From Cyclobacteriaceae bacterium (lineage in GTDB: Bacteria; Bacteroidota; Bacteroidia; Cytophagales; Cyclobacteriaceae), in assembly GCA_015492915.1 (NCBI GenBank), contig WGED01000417.1, positions 1 to 13,877 of the forward strand: DNA of 13,877 bases, given 5' to 3'. The notes under the pieces were generated by a model that made no database searches, was not told where the DNA came from, and was given only the letters and a program-made list of their open reading frames with translations. Position numbers and translations under genes: made by a program. Position 1 is the stretch's first letter. Each line of letters opens with the position of its first letter. Positions 12,934 to 13,877 of this stretch are shown in pieces.

Positions 12934-13644
12934 ATGACAGATATAAGCGTATTGAAAACACACAAAGAAGCGGGCAACAGGGAAGAATTCAACAAGGTAC
13001 TGGCGGAGTTTCTGCCGGAGCTGAAAAGACTGATTCGTCATAAACTGCGACAGTGGGAAGTACGCGGCATCATTCCGAAAAACGAATACACCACCGATGA
13101 TGTGACCGATGAAGTGTATCTGAAATTGTATGATAAATATCCGGATGGCCTCAGCGGCGAGGGGGAACTGAAAGTGAATCTGTACAGGCTGGCCAATGAG
13201 GTGCTCGGCAGCCTCAGGGAAAAGCACTCGGGTAAGCGGATATCCGTGGAAGAGCTTCTGGCCAGAGAAACCAAAGAGCTCGAAGAAGCCTATACGGCGG
13301 ACGCCGAGGGCGAATTGTTGCTAATGGATGAGCTTGAAGAAGTGGACATCTCTTATCAACCCACAATAGTCAGGGTGAATGTGGTGTTGCTGGAGGAAAG
13401 CCAGATCGGCGAACTGGTGGAGACCTTCGGGCTGGAAGAAAAGGAGGCGCTGAGCGAAAAAGACCGGAAAGTCATAGGCAAGGCTTACAGCGACCTGCCC
13501 GAGCTGGCACAGTCGGTCATCGATCACTATGTTTTTGTGAAACTGTCGAAGACGGAGATCGCCGACATCCACAACATTTCCGTTGAGGATGTGGAAAGGA
13601 TCATCGGACAGGTGAGATCACGGCTGAAAAACACGAAGGCATGA
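12934..13644 (+). CDS. Atypical sigma-70-like protein
   Basis: The protein has 236 residues. The N-terminal part (about 20-95) resembles sigma region 2, with LKRLIRHKLRQWE, TTDDVTDEVYLKLYDKYP and LYRLANEVLGSLREK. The C-terminus (about 185-233) resembles region 4, with YSDLPELAQSVIDHYVF and the helix-turn-helix KLSKTEIADIHNISVEDVERI ending in IIGQVRSRLKN. Between them lies an unusually long acidic linker (about 105-180, many Glu/Leu/Val) not seen in ordinary ECF factors. No anti-sigma gene adjoins it. It starts at the ATG 8 nt after a strong AAAGGAGG and is divergent from the ECF operon. It is fairly G+C-rich, like the DFR-type gene. It could be a sigma factor, a regulator that has kept the fold, or an interaction partner of the other sigma. 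The family call is by pattern and moderately sure. Confidence 0.72.
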   Translation: MTDISVLKTHKEAGNREEFNKVLAEFLPELKRLIRHKLRQWEVRGIIPKNEYTTDDVTDEVYLKLYDKYPDGLSGEGELKVNLYRLANEVLGSLREKHSGKRISVEELLARETKELEEAYTADAEGELLLMDELEEVDISYQPTIVRVNVVLLEESQIGELVETFGLEEKEALSEKDRKVIGKAYSDLPELAQSVIDHYVFVKLSKTEIADIHNISVEDVERIIGQVRSRLKNTKA

Positions 13645-13676
13645 TGGGTGGATGAAAATTTTTCTTCGCCATTTTG

Positions 13677-13708
13677 TTTGGATTGCCGGCACCACAGGCT
13701 AAATTATG
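13677..13708 (+). promoter_or_regulatory. Possible Bacteroidota promoter before the terminal lipoprotein gene
   Basis: TTTG at 13677-13680 and TAAATTAT at 13700-13707 are separated by 19 nt, the spacing of the Bacteroidota -33 (TTTG) and -7 (TAnnTTTG) elements, with two mismatches in the latter. They lie about 26 nt before the ATG at 13734. The short 89-bp gap means read-through from the sigma-like gene is also possible. Confidence 0.3.
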
Positions 13709-13733
13709 GTGATCCATCAAACATCATCATGCC

Positions 13734-13877
13734 ATGAAAAATCTGTTATTTTTTGCCTTTTTATTGGCCCTGCTATCCGGATGCGGCACAGCACCCGGAC
13801 CTGAGAGCGGAGTACAAAGCCATGACACCGGCGGCCCCATCCGCCTGCATCCCGAAAATCCCCATTATTTCATGTAC
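13734..13877 (+). CDS. Lipoprotein, 5' part only (possible secreted glycoside-hydrolase-like protein)
   Basis: Forty-eight codons are present and the gene runs off the window. MKNLLFFAFLLALLSGC is a clean lipoprotein signal with lipobox LSGC and lipidated C17. A short polar Gly/Ser linker and then GPIRLHPENPHYFMY follow. The RLHPENPHYF motif is, from memory, common at the start of Bacteroidota secreted carbohydrate-active proteins of the apiosidase-like/DUF4038 kind, where it opens the catalytic barrel. That assignment rests on about 15 residues. The gene follows the sigma-like gene by 89 bp on the same strand, so the two could be related in regulation. Confidence 0.72.
   Translation, partial: MKNLLFFAFLLALLSGCGTAPGPESGVQSHDTGGPIRLHPENPHYFMY

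Noticed and set aside
1..13877. CRISPR arrays, tRNA/rRNA genes, insertion sequences or prophage
   Set aside because: No regularly spaced repeats, no tRNA-like cloverleaf stretch, no transposase or integrase motifs and no terminal inverted repeats with target duplications were seen.

Overview
The window looks like a chromosomal segment of a Bacteroidota bacterium, probably Cytophagales-like. The evidence is the DnaA type, a LytS/LytT-style kinase and regulator pair, a surface lipoprotein ending in a FISUMP domain, a TIGR02943-like ECF sigma factor with a small HxxxCxxC partner, a GMC oxidoreductase paired with a gluconate 2-dehydrogenase subunit 3-like protein, and mostly weak Shine-Dalgarno sequences. 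The genus cannot be read from the sequence.

Left part, plus strand (1-6088). dnaA stands alone behind an AT-rich leader. A compact five-gene run follows: a secreted START-domain protein, a classical SDR, an extended SDR of the dihydroflavonol reductase/epimerase type, a LytS-like histidine kinase and a LytTR response regulator. The first three genes are joined by 4-bp ATGA overlaps and the last two overlap by 20 bp. The logical start of the kinase gene is also an ATGA overlap, but its fourth codon is TAA. The START gene begins inside a 9-bp inverted repeat that would hide its start codon in mRNA.

Middle (6089-8470). A 406-bp AT-rich gap leads to a large surface lipoprotein with an Ig-like module, three FNIII-like repeats and a C-terminal FISUMP domain. 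It ends at a bidirectional terminator that it shares with the convergent minus-strand operon.

Right part, minus strand (8448-12689). Reading right to left, a probable six-gene operon encodes: a small secreted Lys/Cys-rich peptide with KCGDGKCG motifs that resembles HvfA/bufferin-type copper-binding RiPP precursors; a DoxX protein (HvfX/GigD-like); an ECF sigma factor; a soluble zinc-finger anti-sigma protein; a Tat-like/lipobox gluconate 2-dehydrogenase subunit 3-like protein; and a GMC flavoprotein. Two points stand out. The precursor has an in-frame TAA just before its Cys-rich half. No MNIO (DUF692) or DUF2063 maturase, the usual partners of such precursors, lies in the window, and a GMC/subunit 3 redox pair occupies the operon instead. 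A strong intrinsic terminator between precursor and DoxX suggests that the peptide is made in excess over the rest. A candidate ECF-type promoter lies just upstream of the precursor.

Right end, plus strand (12690-13877). A divergent gene with an unusually strong Shine-Dalgarno sequence encodes a second, atypical sigma-70-like protein. It is followed by the first 48 codons of a lipoprotein whose start resembles Bacteroidota secreted glycoside-hydrolase-like proteins. No tRNA, rRNA, CRISPR array, insertion sequence or DnaA-box cluster was seen.
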